Below, in pieces: positions 7,660 through 17,020 of a stretch of 64,000 nt of DNA. The notes under the pieces are model-generated. The model searched no databases and was not told the origin of the DNA. It saw only the letters and a program-made list of their open reading frames with translations. Each line of letters opens with the position of its first letter. Position 1 is the stretch's first letter. The DNA lies in NCBI GenBank assembly GCA_024637155.1, contig JAGXFR010000005.1, forward strand, positions 24,795 through 88,794, read 5' to 3'. This DNA is from Burkholderiaceae bacterium. Lineage in GTDB: Bacteria > Pseudomonadota > Gammaproteobacteria > Burkholderiales > Burkholderiaceae_E. The translations under genes and the position numbers were made by a program.

Positions 7660-8481
7660 GTGCTGTTACGGAGTCGGACCTGCCCCTTGATTGATCTGCA
7701 TTGCCACCTGCTGCCCGGAATCGACGACGGTTCGCCCGATCTTGCCGCTTCGCTCGAAATGGCCCGGATGGCGGTCGCCGACGGAATCACCGTCGTTGCG
7801 TGCACGCCACACATCTACCCGGGCCTCTACGAGAACGACGGTCCCGGCATCCTGCGCGGGGTCGAGGCATTGCAGCGGGTGCTCACCGAGCAGGGGATCG
7901 CGCTGAAGCTGGTTGCGGGCGCCGACGCGCACCTGGTGCCGGGGATGGTGGAGAAGGTGCGCAGCGGCGCCGTGCCCACGCTCGCCGGCACGCGCTACCT
8001 GTTGCTCGAGCCGCCGCACCACGTTGCGCCGCCCGGTTTCGAAGCGGTGGTGTTCCAGCTGGTCGCAGCCGGATATACGCCAGTGATCACGCACCCCGAG
8101 CGACTCACCTGGATCGATGAACATCACGCGGTCTTCGCGCGGCTGGTGCAGGGCGGGGCCTGGCTGCAGGTGACCGCGGGCAGCCTCACGGGGCGCTTCG
8201 GCGCCGAGGCTCGCTACTGGGGCGAACGCCTGCTCGACGAGGAATCGGTGCATCTGCTCGCCACCGATGCGCACAGCCCGGTGCGGCGCCCGCCGCTGCT
8301 CGCCGAAGGGCGCCTGGCGGCGGAGAAGTGGGTCGGCAGCGAGGAGGCGAAGCGGCTCGTGATCGATCGACCGGGCGCTATACTGGAAAACACGCTGGCG
8401 ACGCTCGTGCGCGGACCGGGTCGCGCGGCATCGCGCGGCGGATGGACCGTGCTGCGCAGCTGGTTCGGAGGCAGGGGATGA
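7660..8481 (+). CDS. CpsB/CapC-type (PHP-family) tyrosine-protein phosphatase
   Basis: Up to 273 residues of a PHP-family metal-dependent phosphatase, which dephosphorylates the cognate BY-kinase and so controls polymer length or export. Metal-site motifs are visible: 'DLHCHLLPGIDDG', 'CTPHIYPG', 'ITHPERL' and 'ATDAHS'. Two starts are possible: GTG at 7660 or TTG at 7687, the latter giving the family-typical start just before IDLHCH with GGAG 13 bases upstream. The gene opens the EPS operon and its TGA overlaps the next ATG (ATGA). The kinase target is encoded two genes downstream at 9239. Confidence 0.85.
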   Translation: MLLRSRTCPLIDLHCHLLPGIDDGSPDLAASLEMARMAVADGITVVACTPHIYPGLYENDGPGILRGVEALQRVLTEQGIALKLVAGADAHLVPGMVEKVRSGAVPTLAGTRYLLLEPPHHVAPPGFEAVVFQLVAAGYTPVITHPERLTWIDEHHAVFARLVQGGAWLQVTAGSLTGRFGAEARYWGERLLDEESVHLLATDAHSPVRRPPLLAEGRLAAEKWVGSEEAKRLVIDRPGAILENTLATLVRGPGRAASRGGWTVLRSWFGGRG

Positions 8482-9224
8482 AGCTTGTGATTCTCGCGCT
8501 CGCGTTTTCGCTTTCGGCATGCGCCGCATGGGGCCCGCGCGACAGCGCCGCGAAGTTGCCGGACGAGCCCGATTCGCCGCGCGCACGCCAGACCGCGGCG
8601 GCGATCGCGGGAAGCGGCGCCAAGGCAGGCGCCGGAGCGAGCGTCGCACCCTCCCCGGCCGCGCCGGTGGTCGAGGAATACCGGATCGGCGCGAACGACC
8701 TGCTCGAAGTCTCGGTGTTCCAGGTGAAGGAGCTCGATCGGACGGTGCGCGTCAACTCGCGCGGACTGATCTCGCTGCCGCTCTTGGGCGCGCTCAACGC
8801 CGCAGGGCTCACGGGCAACGAACTCGAGGACCTGATCGCCGCGAAGTTGAAGGAGGACTACCTGCAGAACCCGCAGGTGAGCGTCTTCATCAAGGAATTC
8901 ACCAGCCAGCGGGTGACGATCGAGGGGCAGGTGGTGAAGGGGGGCATCTTCCCGATCACCGGCAGCACCACGCTGCTGCAGGCGCTCGCGCTCGCCGGCG
9001 GCGTCAATGACCTGGCCGAAAAAACCGTGAGCGTCTTCCGGCTCACCGGCGTCGGAACTCGCGAGTTGCTGGCCTACGACATGGATCGCATCCGCGCCGG
9101 CGGTGTGCTCGACCCGACGCTGAAGAACAACGATATCGTCGTGGTCGGAAAGAATGAAACCCGGGCCTTCGTGAAGAACATCACCGACACGCTGCGCGGT
9201 TTCGTCACGTTCGGGCGCTATTGA
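8478..9224 (+). CDS. Wza-type outer-membrane polysaccharide export lipoprotein
   Basis: A 248-residue exported lipoprotein. The signal peptide ends in the lipobox 'LSAC'. A polysaccharide-export domain begins at about residue 75 ('YRIGANDLLEVSVFQV...RTVRVNSRGLISLPLLG'), followed by a SLBB-type segment ('VTIEGQVVKGGIFPITG'). Wza-family proteins form the outer-membrane channel for capsule or EPS. It is shorter than E. coli Wza (~380), having fewer periplasmic domains, as in many betaproteobacterial EPS systems. It overlaps the phosphatase stop by four bases and is followed at once by the Wzc homologue. Confidence 0.88.
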   Translation: MKLVILALAFSLSACAAWGPRDSAAKLPDEPDSPRARQTAAAIAGSGAKAGAGASVAPSPAAPVVEEYRIGANDLLEVSVFQVKELDRTVRVNSRGLISLPLLGALNAAGLTGNELEDLIAAKLKEDYLQNPQVSVFIKEFTSQRVTIEGQVVKGGIFPITGSTTLLQALALAGGVNDLAEKTVSVFRLTGVGTRELLAYDMDRIRAGGVLDPTLKNNDIVVVGKNETRAFVKNITDTLRGFVTFGRY

Positions 9225-9238
9225 TGGAAGAGAGGTCG

Positions 9239-11491
9239 ATGAATCCAGCCGACCCGCACGCATCCGGCGCGGCACTCACGCTGCGTCCCGATCTGCCGCT
9301 CGGCCCGCACGTCCCAACGCCGCCCGGCGGGCACTTCGAGGACGACGACACGATCGACCTGCGCCAGTACTGGGACGTCATCGTCAAGCGCAAGTGGACG
9401 GTGCTGGCGTTCTTCGCGATCGTGGTGATCGCGGTTGGCGTCGGAACGCTGCTGATGACGCCGATCTATCGCGCCAGCCTCACGGTGCAGATCGAGCGCA
9501 ACGAAGCCAAGGTGATGGATATCCAGCAGGTCTCGCCCGCCGAGGGCAGTTCCGAGTCGCGCGAGTTTTACCAGACGCAGTACGAACTGCTGAAAAGCCG
9601 CACCCTCGCGCAGCGGGTGATCGCCCAGCTGCGCCTCGAGGAGCACCCCGCGTTCGCGAAACAGGCGGACTCCGGGTTGCTTGCCTGGATCGGGCTGTCC
9701 ACAGCCGACGACGACCGCGATGCCCGGCGCCGGAAGGCCGGTTATGAGTCGCCGGTGGTGGCACGCTTCCTGAAGGTGCTCACCATCGAGCCGGTGCGAT
9801 ATTCGCGGCTGGTCAAGGTGCACTTCGAGGACGCCGACGCCGAGTTGGCCACCCGTGCAGTCAACGCCGTGGCAGAAGCGTTCATCGCATTGAACCTCGA
9901 GCGCCGCATGGACGCCTCCTCCTATGCGGGCACGTTCCTGCGCGAGCGGCTCGAACAGATGAAGGCGCGGCTCGAGGATTCCGAGCGCTCGCTCAACCAG
10001 TTCGCCCGCGCCAAGGAGATCATCAAGGTCGACGAGAAGCAGGCGAGCGTCGACAGCATCCGGCTGCAGGAATACACGATGGCGCTCGCCAAGGTGCAGC
10101 AGGAACGGATCCAGGCCGAATCCCTGTTCGCGCGCATTCGCGTGGGCAAGGAGCAAGGGCTGCCGGAGGTGCTGCAGAGCGTGACCATTCAGCGCCTCAA
10201 GGAAATGAAGTCCAAACTCGAGAGCGAGTATCAGGAGGGGCTCAAGCTCTTCAAGCCCGGTTATCCGCGGATGCTGCAGATCGAGGCACAGATTGCCGAG
10301 GTGCAGGCGCGCATCAGCGACGAGAGTGAGAACGTGCGCCTCGCGATCACATCCGGCTACGAGGCGGCCAAGCACAAGGAAGCACTGATCGCGGCGCAAC
10401 TCCAGCAGGCGAAGTCCTCGATGCTCGGGCTGCAGGATCGCAGCGTCGAGTACAACGTGCTCAAGCGCGAGGCCGACACCAACCGCACCCTCTACGAGGG
10501 GCTGCTGCAGCGCTACAAGGAAATCGGCGTGGCCGGCGGCGTGGGGCTCAACAACATCGCCGTCGTCGATCGCGCCGAAGTACCCCGCGACCCGTTCAAG
10601 CCCAAGCTCCCGCTCAACCTGCTGCTCGCCGGTTTTCTCGGGATCTTCGGTGGGGTTGCCTTCGCGTTTCTCTTCGAGCACCTCGACGACACCATCAAGC
10701 ACGGCGAGGATGTCGAGCGCCAGCTTGGCTTGGCGCTGCTCGGCGTGATCCCCTTCCTGAAGAGCACCACGGCGGGCAACGGCGCGCTCGCCTTCGAGCT
10801 CGTCGAGGAGCCGCGCTCGTCCTTCGCCGAGGCGTTCCGCTCGCTGCGCACCTCCTTGCAGTTCTCCACGGAGACCGGCGTGCCGCGGGTGCTGATGGTC
10901 ACCAGTTCCTCGGTGGCGGAGGGCAAGAGCACGACCGCGCTTACCCTGGCCGTGGCCTTCGCGCAGACCGGCAAGAACGTGCTGCTGATCGACGCCGACC
11001 TGCGCAAGGCCTCGCAACACAAGGCGCTGGGGCTCGCCAATGATGCAGGACTGACCAACCTGCTCGCGGGCGAAGCGCAGGCGGTCGACGTGACGGTGGC
11101 CACGAGCGTGCCCGGCCTGTATGTGATGACCTCGGGCCCGCTGCCGCCGAACCCCGCCGAGCTGCTCGCCAGCGCGAAGATGGCGTCGCTCCTGACGCTC
11201 GCGGCGGAGAAGTTCGATCTGGTGATCATCGACGGGCCGCCCGTTCTGGGCCTCGCCGACGCGCCGCTGCTTGGCAACCTCGCGGAGGCGACGCTGCTCG
11301 TCGTCGAGTACGCGGCCACACGCAGGGGCTTTGCGAACGACGCGATCAAGCGCTTGCGCTCGGCACGCACGCGCCTGCTGGGCGCCGTACTCACCAAAGC
11401 GGAGGCGCATGTGCGCGGCTACGGCTACCATCAGAACTACTACGATTACGAAGGCGCGTCTGATGGTGGACGGCAACGACTGAGCGCCTGA
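9239..11491 (+). CDS. Wzc-type polysaccharide co-polymerase with BY-kinase domain
   Basis: About 750 residues. An N-terminal Wzz domain has a first membrane helix near residue 50 ('WTVLAFFAIVVIAVGVG'), a long periplasmic coiled coil, and a second helix near 460 ('LPLNLLLAGFLGIFGGVAFA'). A cytoplasmic BY-kinase follows: Walker A 'SSVAEGKSTT', A' 'LLIDADLRK', B 'LVIIDGPP'. The C-terminus has a tyrosine cluster ('GYGYHQNYYDY') for autophosphorylation. It sets chain length and couples to the Wza pore; the phosphatase at 7660 is the expected antagonist. The start at 9239 has GGAAGAGAGG upstream; ATG 9224 is an alternative. Confidence 0.9.
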   Translation: MNPADPHASGAALTLRPDLPLGPHVPTPPGGHFEDDDTIDLRQYWDVIVKRKWTVLAFFAIVVIAVGVGTLLMTPIYRASLTVQIERNEAKVMDIQQVSPAEGSSESREFYQTQYELLKSRTLAQRVIAQLRLEEHPAFAKQADSGLLAWIGLSTADDDRDARRRKAGYESPVVARFLKVLTIEPVRYSRLVKVHFEDADAELATRAVNAVAEAFIALNLERRMDASSYAGTFLRERLEQMKARLEDSERSLNQFARAKEIIKVDEKQASVDSIRLQEYTMALAKVQQERIQAESLFARIRVGKEQGLPEVLQSVTIQRLKEMKSKLESEYQEGLKLFKPGYPRMLQIEAQIAEVQARISDESENVRLAITSGYEAAKHKEALIAAQLQQAKSSMLGLQDRSVEYNVLKREADTNRTLYEGLLQRYKEIGVAGGVGLNNIAVVDRAEVPRDPFKPKLPLNLLLAGFLGIFGGVAFAFLFEHLDDTIKHGEDVERQLGLALLGVIPFLKSTTAGNGALAFELVEEPRSSFAEAFRSLRTSLQFSTETGVPRVLMVTSSSVAEGKSTTALTLAVAFAQTGKNVLLIDADLRKASQHKALGLANDAGLTNLLAGEAQAVDVTVATSVPGLYVMTSGPLPPNPAELLASAKMASLLTLAAEKFDLVIIDGPPVLGLADAPLLGNLAEATLLVVEYAATRRGFANDAIKRLRSARTRLLGAVLTKAEAHVRGYGYHQNYYDYEGASDGGRQRLSA

Positions 11492-11524
11492 GTTTCCGCC
11501 GACCGACGAACCGACAAGCGCATC

Positions 11525-13375
11525 ATGGAACCGACCCTGCTTCCCGAACAGGCGCTGGCTTTCTACCGGTGTCCCACCGACTACCCGGAACTGCGCAATC
11601 CGCGCCGCGCGTTGCGTGGCGACGCGCTGCCGATCCTGCAGCTCGCGCTCGGCGCCGAGCCGGTTTCGGTGGGGGCCGCGCCGGGAATCGCCGAAGCAAA
11701 CGAGTGGCAGGAAGCGGCGCGCTTCTTCATCGAGCAGGTGCTGCTCGCGCCCGGCGCGGACTACTATCGGGTGAACGGCCTGCCTCGCGGCGCCGGCGAG
11801 AACGACATCCGCGACAACCACCGGCTGTTGATGCGCCTGCTCCACCCCGATCGGAGCAATCTGGACGCAGACTGGCAGGCGGCCGCAGCCGCACGCGCGA
11901 ATCAGGCCTACGCCACCCTGCGTGACCCGCTGACGCGCGCCGCCTACGATCAGGAGATCGCACTCGAGCGGCTCGCGCGCACCCGGGAGGAGGAGCCTGG
12001 AGCGGAGCCCGCAGCGCCCCCGCCGCGCGCCGCCCCCGCGCGTGCGCCGAAGTCCGCCAATTACGGATGGCCCGATGCCGAGCCTTTGCCCACCCGCAGG
12101 TGGCGCTTCGTGCCTCAGCTCGTGCTGGGCGCGGTGCTCGGCGTGGCGGTGAGCTGGGTGGGCTGGCTGTGGCTCGAGCAGAAGCAGCGCGAAGCGACCC
12201 TCGCCGGCTTCGACACGACGGCCCTGTTCGCACCCCCGCGCGGCGCTGCGGCGCCGCAGACCGACCCCCAGGAGGTCGTGCCGGTCGCCAAGGCACCGGA
12301 TGCGGTTGCGCCCGTTGCGCCGGTCGAGCCGGTCGGGCAGGAAGCGCAGGTCGCGCAGGTCGCGCAGGAAGCGCCCAAGCCCGCGCTGCAGATGGCGCCC
12401 GCGCTCGTGGTGCCGCCGAAGCAGGAGCCGGCGCCCACGCCCGCGCCGGTGATCAAGGTCCCCGAGCCGCCACCGGTTCCGATGGCCGCGCCCGTTCCCC
12501 CACCGCCCGCACCGGTCGCCAAGGCCCCCGAGCCGCCGCCGGCGCCGAAGGCTGCGCCGATTCCGCCGCCCGCACCGGTCGCCAAGGCCCCCGAACCCCC
12601 GCCCGCACCCGTTGCCAGGGCTCCCGAGCCGCCGCCGGTTCCGAAGGCTGCGCCCACGCCGCCACCTTCCGCGCCGGCCATCGTCATGCGCACCGAGCCC
12701 TTGCCGGTGCAGCGGCCCATCCCGCCGGTTGTGCAGACGCCTGCGCCGGCAGTGGTACGCGCGCCGCCACCCGAGCCGCCTCGTCCACCGCAACCGGTCG
12801 CGCCCCCGCCCTCGCCGGCGCCGGCGCTGGTTCTCCGGCCGCCCGAGCCGCCACCGCCTCCGCCACCGCTGCCACCGCCGGTGGCCATCGCCACGCCGAA
12901 CATCACGCCCGTGATCGTGACCGCGCCGACGCCCCCCCCAACGCCGGCATCGACCCCGGCGCCCGTTGCCGCGGCGGCTCCTGCGCCCGACCCGCGAGCG
13001 CCGGATCCGGCGACGGTGATCCCGCAACTCACGCAGCGCTACGCGGGCGGTGACCTCGACGGCTTCATGGCGCTCTTTGATTCGGCAGCCCGCAACGAGA
13101 CCGGCGGGCGCGCGAAGATCCGCAGCGACTATGCAGACCTGTTTTCCTCCACGGCACGCCGCAACCTCTCGGTCTCGGGCGTCAGTTGGGTCGAACGCAA
13201 TGGCGTGTGGAACGGTGACGGGCGCTTTCAGGTCACGGTGCAGCGGCGCGACGAGAGCGTGGTGCGTCGCTACAGCGGCACGATTCGGCTGGAAGTGGTG
13301 ACGGCGGATGGCAGTCGGCCGGTGATTCGCGGGATCTTTCACAACGTCACCGGCCAGACTGTGGAGGAGCGATAG
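11525..13375 (+). CDS. Membrane-anchored J-domain protein with proline-rich repeats
   Basis: A 616-residue protein of unknown function. Residues ~78-145 form a J domain ('DYYRVNGLP', HPD in 'LLHPDRSN', then a helix ending 'RAAYDQEI'), which would stimulate an Hsp70. A single membrane helix near residue 200 ('VLGAVLGVAVSWVGWLWL') is followed by about 280 residues of Pro/Ala repeats, likely spanning the periplasm. A C-terminal domain of ~110 residues begins 'VIPQLTQRYAGGDLDGFMAL' and resembles NTF2-like folds. The HPD side would be cytoplasmic. It sits inside the EPS operon right after the kinase; an envelope-spanning assembly role is inference. Confidence 0.7.
   Translation: MEPTLLPEQALAFYRCPTDYPELRNPRRALRGDALPILQLALGAEPVSVGAAPGIAEANEWQEAARFFIEQVLLAPGADYYRVNGLPRGAGENDIRDNHRLLMRLLHPDRSNLDADWQAAAAARANQAYATLRDPLTRAAYDQEIALERLARTREEEPGAEPAAPPPRAAPARAPKSANYGWPDAEPLPTRRWRFVPQLVLGAVLGVAVSWVGWLWLEQKQREATLAGFDTTALFAPPRGAAAPQTDPQEVVPVAKAPDAVAPVAPVEPVGQEAQVAQVAQEAPKPALQMAPALVVPPKQEPAPTPAPVIKVPEPPPVPMAAPVPPPPAPVAKAPEPPPAPKAAPIPPPAPVAKAPEPPPAPVARAPEPPPVPKAAPTPPPSAPAIVMRTEPLPVQRPIPPVVQTPAPAVVRAPPPEPPRPPQPVAPPPSPAPALVLRPPEPPPPPPPLPPPVAIATPNITPVIVTAPTPPPTPASTPAPVAAAAPAPDPRAPDPATVIPQLTQRYAGGDLDGFMALFDSAARNETGGRAKIRSDYADLFSSTARRNLSVSGVSWVERNGVWNGDGRFQVTVQRRDESVVRRYSGTIRLEVVTADGSRPVIRGIFHNVTGQTVEER
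12505..12594 (+). repeat. 63-bp imperfect tandem repeat in the proline-rich region
   Basis: A 27-base run beginning GCCCGCACCGGTCGCC occurs at 12505-12531 and again exactly at 12568-12594, period 63 nt (21 codons). Degenerate further units lie on both sides. The unit encodes an APVAKAPEPPPAPKAAP-like peptide. Repeat number could change without shifting frame. Confidence 0.8.
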
Positions 13376-13380
13376 CGCGC

Positions 13381-14649
13381 ATGACTTCCGGTCAATTGAG
13401 CGCTTCGCCGCGCTTCGGCGCACGGGAGCTGATGCTGCTTGGGCTTTCCGCGTTGCTCGCGTGGCCGGTCATCGTGCTGAATGTGAGCGATTACTTCGCT
13501 CGCGAAGGAACCGAGCTTGGCGCGCGTCAGGCGCTGGTCTGGCACGACGGTCATCCGGGCGCGCGGACCGCGATCGCGCTGGCCGCCACCGCTGCGGCGA
13601 CGCCGCGCGGCAGCCCGCCCGTCGCCGATCTCGCCCTCCTGCGCGCGGCGGCCGCGGCACAGCCTGCCGAGGGGCGGCTCTTTGCGGTATTCGCGTTGCA
13701 AGCCGAGGCGAAGGCGGCCCGCGAACTCGCCGCCGGTGCGATGCAGGCGGCGACCGCGCTGGCGCCACAGCGCACGGACGTCAATCTCTCGGCTTTTGGA
13801 TTCTGGCTGCGCCAGGACGACATGAGCCGCGCGCTGCAGGCGGCGAACGTGGCCCTCACCCGCGCGCCCGAATTCGCCGGGATCCTGCACCCGGCACTCT
13901 TGAACGTGATGGCGCACCCGCAATCCGACGAGGCGTTCAGTGCGCTTCTGCGCCACCGGCTGACGTGGTGGCCCGCGTTTTTCCGCTTCGTCGCGGAGCG
14001 GGCCCCCAACGCCGTCGTCCTGCGCGCCTTGCACGCGCTGCAGGCGCGCGGCCCGAACCGTGTCGACGAGCAGCAGCTTCGGGTGTACCTGGAGCGCCTG
14101 CAACGTGACGGTCTGTGGCTCGATGCCTATTTCACCTGGCTCGACTCGCTGCCGCCCGCCTCTGTCGGCTTCACCAGCGAATTGCACAACGGCGGCTTCG
14201 AGGAACCCACCCGCAATCTGGGTTTCGAGTGGACGGATCAGTCGGTCCAGGGCGTGTTGGTGGGATTCGACCCCACCTACGGGACCACCGGCACACGGGC
14301 GCTGCACGTGGTCTTCCAGGGTCTCCCGGCGCCCTGGCAGCACTTCAACCAGTACCTGATGCTGCCCCCCGGGGACTACCACCTGCGCGGGCGCGTGCGG
14401 GTCGACAGCCTGCAGGCCGAGCGCGGCGTGCAGTGGCACCTTCGCTGTCTGGAGGGCGCCGAGCCGCTGGCATCCTCCGAACGCTTCAAGGGTTCCGAGC
14501 CATGGCGTCATTTCAGCGTCGCCTTCGTGGTCCCGTCCAAAGGTTGTGCCGTGCAGGATCTGCGCCTTGCGCTGACCGGGCGCGTGCAACTCGATTTCGT
14601 GGCGAGCGGGCAGATCTGGTTCGACGATCTCTCGGTGGTGCGCCAGTGA
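13381..14649 (+). CDS. Membrane-anchored protein with C-terminal jelly-roll-like domain, unknown function
   Basis: A 422-residue protein. One membrane helix near residues 18-38 ('LMLLGLSALLAWPVIVLNV') is followed by an alanine-rich helical region that resembles tetratricopeptide arrays. From about residue 265 a beta-rich domain follows ('LHNGGFEEPTRNLGFEWT ... IWFDDLSVV'). The 'NGGFEEP...FDDLSV' frame is common in carbohydrate-binding jelly-roll modules. It starts five bases after the J-domain gene and is certainly cotranscribed. A periplasmic polymer-binding or assembly role is plausible; no catalytic motif is visible. Confidence 0.6.
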   Translation: MTSGQLSASPRFGARELMLLGLSALLAWPVIVLNVSDYFAREGTELGARQALVWHDGHPGARTAIALAATAAATPRGSPPVADLALLRAAAAAQPAEGRLFAVFALQAEAKAARELAAGAMQAATALAPQRTDVNLSAFGFWLRQDDMSRALQAANVALTRAPEFAGILHPALLNVMAHPQSDEAFSALLRHRLTWWPAFFRFVAERAPNAVVLRALHALQARGPNRVDEQQLRVYLERLQRDGLWLDAYFTWLDSLPPASVGFTSELHNGGFEEPTRNLGFEWTDQSVQGVLVGFDPTYGTTGTRALHVVFQGLPAPWQHFNQYLMLPPGDYHLRGRVRVDSLQAERGVQWHLRCLEGAEPLASSERFKGSEPWRHFSVAFVVPSKGCAVQDLRLALTGRVQLDFVASGQIWFDDLSVVRQ

Positions 14650-14815
14650 TTCGTCGCCATGTCCGTGCAGAACGCGCGCGGTTCGTAAAAGAGCCAGGGC
14701 TGCGCCGCCGAAATGCAGGTTGGGGGATTGACGCGCATCGAGCGCGCCGCTACCTTGGTGCGATCCGGCGCGTCGCTCTTGTGCGCTGTCGTGCAGCTTG
14801 TGGAGAGTCACGTCG

Positions 14816-15334
14816 ATGAAGTTCGCGAACCGTCCGCCCCTCGTTGCCGCCGCGCTGGCCGCGTTTGTTGCCGCAACGGGTGCCCATGCCGCCGAGAGAA
14901 TCGTCGTCGCGTCGCTGGACGACGTGAACGGCAAGGTGCTGATCAATCAGGGCAAGGGCTTCGTCGGTGCGCGTCCCGGCATGGAGGTGCGCGCGGGCGA
15001 TCGTGTGATTACGCTCGACGGTTCGGCGGCGCGGATTGTCTACAAGGACGGTTGCGTCACCAGGCTCACCGAGCGCAACCTGCTGCCGATCGAAGCGAAG
15101 GGATGTTCCACGCGCACCGTGAACCCGGATGCCGAAGTGACGCGGCTCGCGCAGGCAATCGGGGGCGGCACACGCACCGATGTGCCCCCGGCCCCTGCGC
15201 CGGCTCCGAGCGTGCCGGTCGAGGCTGCAGGACCGGCCTGGGCAACGCCGGTCATGGTCGCCGGGGCGCTCCTGGTGGTCGGCGCCGGGGGCGGTGGCGG
15301 CGGCGGTGGTGATTCGAAGCCCATCAGCCCCTAA
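14816..15334 (+). CDS. Exported FecR-like small protein
   Basis: A 172-residue protein with a clear signal peptide (basic MKFANRP, hydrophobic core, AHA cleavage). A FecR-like beta domain follows ('VLINQGKGFVGARPGMEV', 'AGDRVITLDGSAARIVYKDG'). Then come a Pro/Ala linker, a hydrophobic segment and a glycine run near the C-terminus. GGAGAG precedes the chosen ATG. FecR-type domains here are probably structural rather than regulatory. It is the third poorly characterised envelope protein in a row within the EPS operon. Confidence 0.65.
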   Translation: MKFANRPPLVAAALAAFVAATGAHAAERIVVASLDDVNGKVLINQGKGFVGARPGMEVRAGDRVITLDGSAARIVYKDGCVTRLTERNLLPIEAKGCSTRTVNPDAEVTRLAQAIGGGTRTDVPPAPAPAPSVPVEAAGPAWATPVMVAGALLVVGAGGGGGGGGDSKPISP

Positions 15335-15348
15335 CCGTCGACGACTCG

Positions 15349-16866
15349 GTGACTGAGCCGGTACGCCGCGCGCCGCAGCGCGCGGCGTCTGCACTGCCCC
15401 TGCTGGTGGCGACGCTGCTCGCCGTGGCCCCGCTTTTTCGCGGCGGCAACCGCCCGCTGCCCCTGCTGGCCCTGGAACTGCTGGCGCTCGCGGTGTTCGC
15501 CGTCTTCGCGCTCCAGCGCACCGCGCCGTGGGCCGGCCTCGAGCGCAGCGAGCGTTTCACCCTGCTCCTGCTGCCGATCATCCCGCTGCTGGCACTCATC
15601 CCGCTCCCGGCGGCGTGGTGGGCGGCCCTGCCTGGGCGCGCGCTCTACGCCGACGCACTGGCGCTGGTCGGTGATACCACGGCCTGGCGCAGCGCGTCGA
15701 TTGTCCCTTTCGCGACGCAATGGAGTGCGCTGGCGCTGCTGCCCGTGCTCGCGGTGTTCCTGGCGACCCGCGCCTGCACCGAACGCCACCGCGTGCGGCT
15801 GGTCCACGTCTTGCTGGCGCTCGCCACGCTCCAGGCGCTGCTCGGTCTGGCGCAGTACGGCACCCAGAATCCGGTGCTTTACCTCGGCCTGGATCCCTCC
15901 GCCGCGGCACAGGGCACCTATACGAACCGCAATCACTTTGCGGGACTCTTCGAAATGGTGTTCCCGCTCGCCGCGGCGCTGTTCGCAGCGCGCTTCGGGC
16001 AGGATCCGGATCGTCAGCGCCGTTATCGCGGCACGGGCCTGCGCGCGGCCTTCGCCGATCTGGGCACCGCACAGGTCAACCGATACATCGTCTTCCTGCT
16101 GTTGCTCGTGCTCTTTGGTCTGGCGATCGTCTTTTCGCGCTCGCGCACCGGCATCACGCTGCTGATCGTCGGAGTGATCGTCACCGCGCTCTCGTTTGCG
16201 CCGCGACTCGGCGGCAGGCAGAGCCTGCGCACGGCCGCGGGCGTGATCGTACTGCTGGCGGGTGCGGCGGCGGCGGTCGGGCTCGTGCCGGTCCTCGAGC
16301 GTTTCGCCCAGCTCGATCCCGTTGCCGATGCGCGAGTGAGCATCGCGCGGGCCACCGTGACCGGGATCGGCACCTTCTTTCCGCTGGGCGCGGGACCCGG
16401 CACCTTTCCCGAAGTGTTCCGGCGCTTTCACCCGGGAGACGTGCCGCTGTTCGTGAACAGTGCCCACAACGATTACCTCGAGTGGCTGTTCGAGGGCGGG
16501 GCGCTCGCGGGGCTGGCGATCGTGCTGGTTCTGGCCGTTCTGGTGCGGCGCCTGGTGCGCGTCGTGCGCATGCCGGGTTGGCCGCGCGACCGCTACCTGC
16601 GCATCGGAGCGGCGATCGGCATTCTGCTCCTGGCGCTGCATGGGCTGGTCGACTTCAATTTGCGGATTCCCGCGAACGCGATCTTCTTTGCGTTCCTGAT
16701 GGGGCTGCTTTTCGCGCCCGAAACGGACGAAGGGGAGATTCGCAAGGACGGGTCGCGTGCGCCGGAGCGAAGCCCGCCCGCCGCGACTCCCGAGCCCGCG
16801 TCCGCGTGGCAGCCTGAGCCCGCGCCGGGCGCCGATCCGGGTCCTCCGAACCCATTCGCGCTCTGA
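15349..16866 (+). CDS. O-antigen ligase/Wzy-family membrane protein
   Basis: A 505-residue polytopic protein with about ten to twelve hydrophobic segments and a Pro-rich cytoplasmic tail. The Wzy_C signature region reads 'NRNHFAGLFEMVFPLAAALF', with the large periplasmic loop later holding 'FVNSAHNDYLEWLFEGG'. Such proteins polymerise repeat units or ligate polymer to an acceptor at the periplasmic face. It starts with GTG 14 bp after the FecR-like gene. A second Wzy candidate lies at 29875, so one may act as polymerase for EPS and the other for the O-unit locus. Confidence 0.8.
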   Translation: MTEPVRRAPQRAASALPLLVATLLAVAPLFRGGNRPLPLLALELLALAVFAVFALQRTAPWAGLERSERFTLLLLPIIPLLALIPLPAAWWAALPGRALYADALALVGDTTAWRSASIVPFATQWSALALLPVLAVFLATRACTERHRVRLVHVLLALATLQALLGLAQYGTQNPVLYLGLDPSAAAQGTYTNRNHFAGLFEMVFPLAAALFAARFGQDPDRQRRYRGTGLRAAFADLGTAQVNRYIVFLLLLVLFGLAIVFSRSRTGITLLIVGVIVTALSFAPRLGGRQSLRTAAGVIVLLAGAAAAVGLVPVLERFAQLDPVADARVSIARATVTGIGTFFPLGAGPGTFPEVFRRFHPGDVPLFVNSAHNDYLEWLFEGGALAGLAIVLVLAVLVRRLVRVVRMPGWPRDRYLRIGAAIGILLLALHGLVDFNLRIPANAIFFAFLMGLLFAPETDEGEIRKDGSRAPERSPPAATPEPASAWQPEPAPGADPGPPNPFAL

Positions 16867-17020
16867 AGTGCGGCGGTCGGGCCGTCGATTCCTCTGCGCA
16901 ACACGGATGATCTCGGTCCACCACCGCGCATGCGAAGAAACGGGCGAGATGCTATCTTTCGGCGGTTCGCGGGAACCCGATTACTCGACCCGTCTGCGCT
17001 GATCAATCAAGGATTCGACG

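Noticed and set aside
12460..12670. A CRISPR-like array in the repeated region of the J-domain gene
   Set aside because: Repeats are in-frame, coding, contiguous and of 63-nt period without unique spacers.
9218..13423. A 1401-codon open frame on the reverse strand opposite wzc and the J-domain gene
   Set aside because: It has low-complexity Arg/Gly/Leu-rich sequence without family motifs and lies antisense to two well-supported genes; GC-rich third positions keep the antisense frame open.
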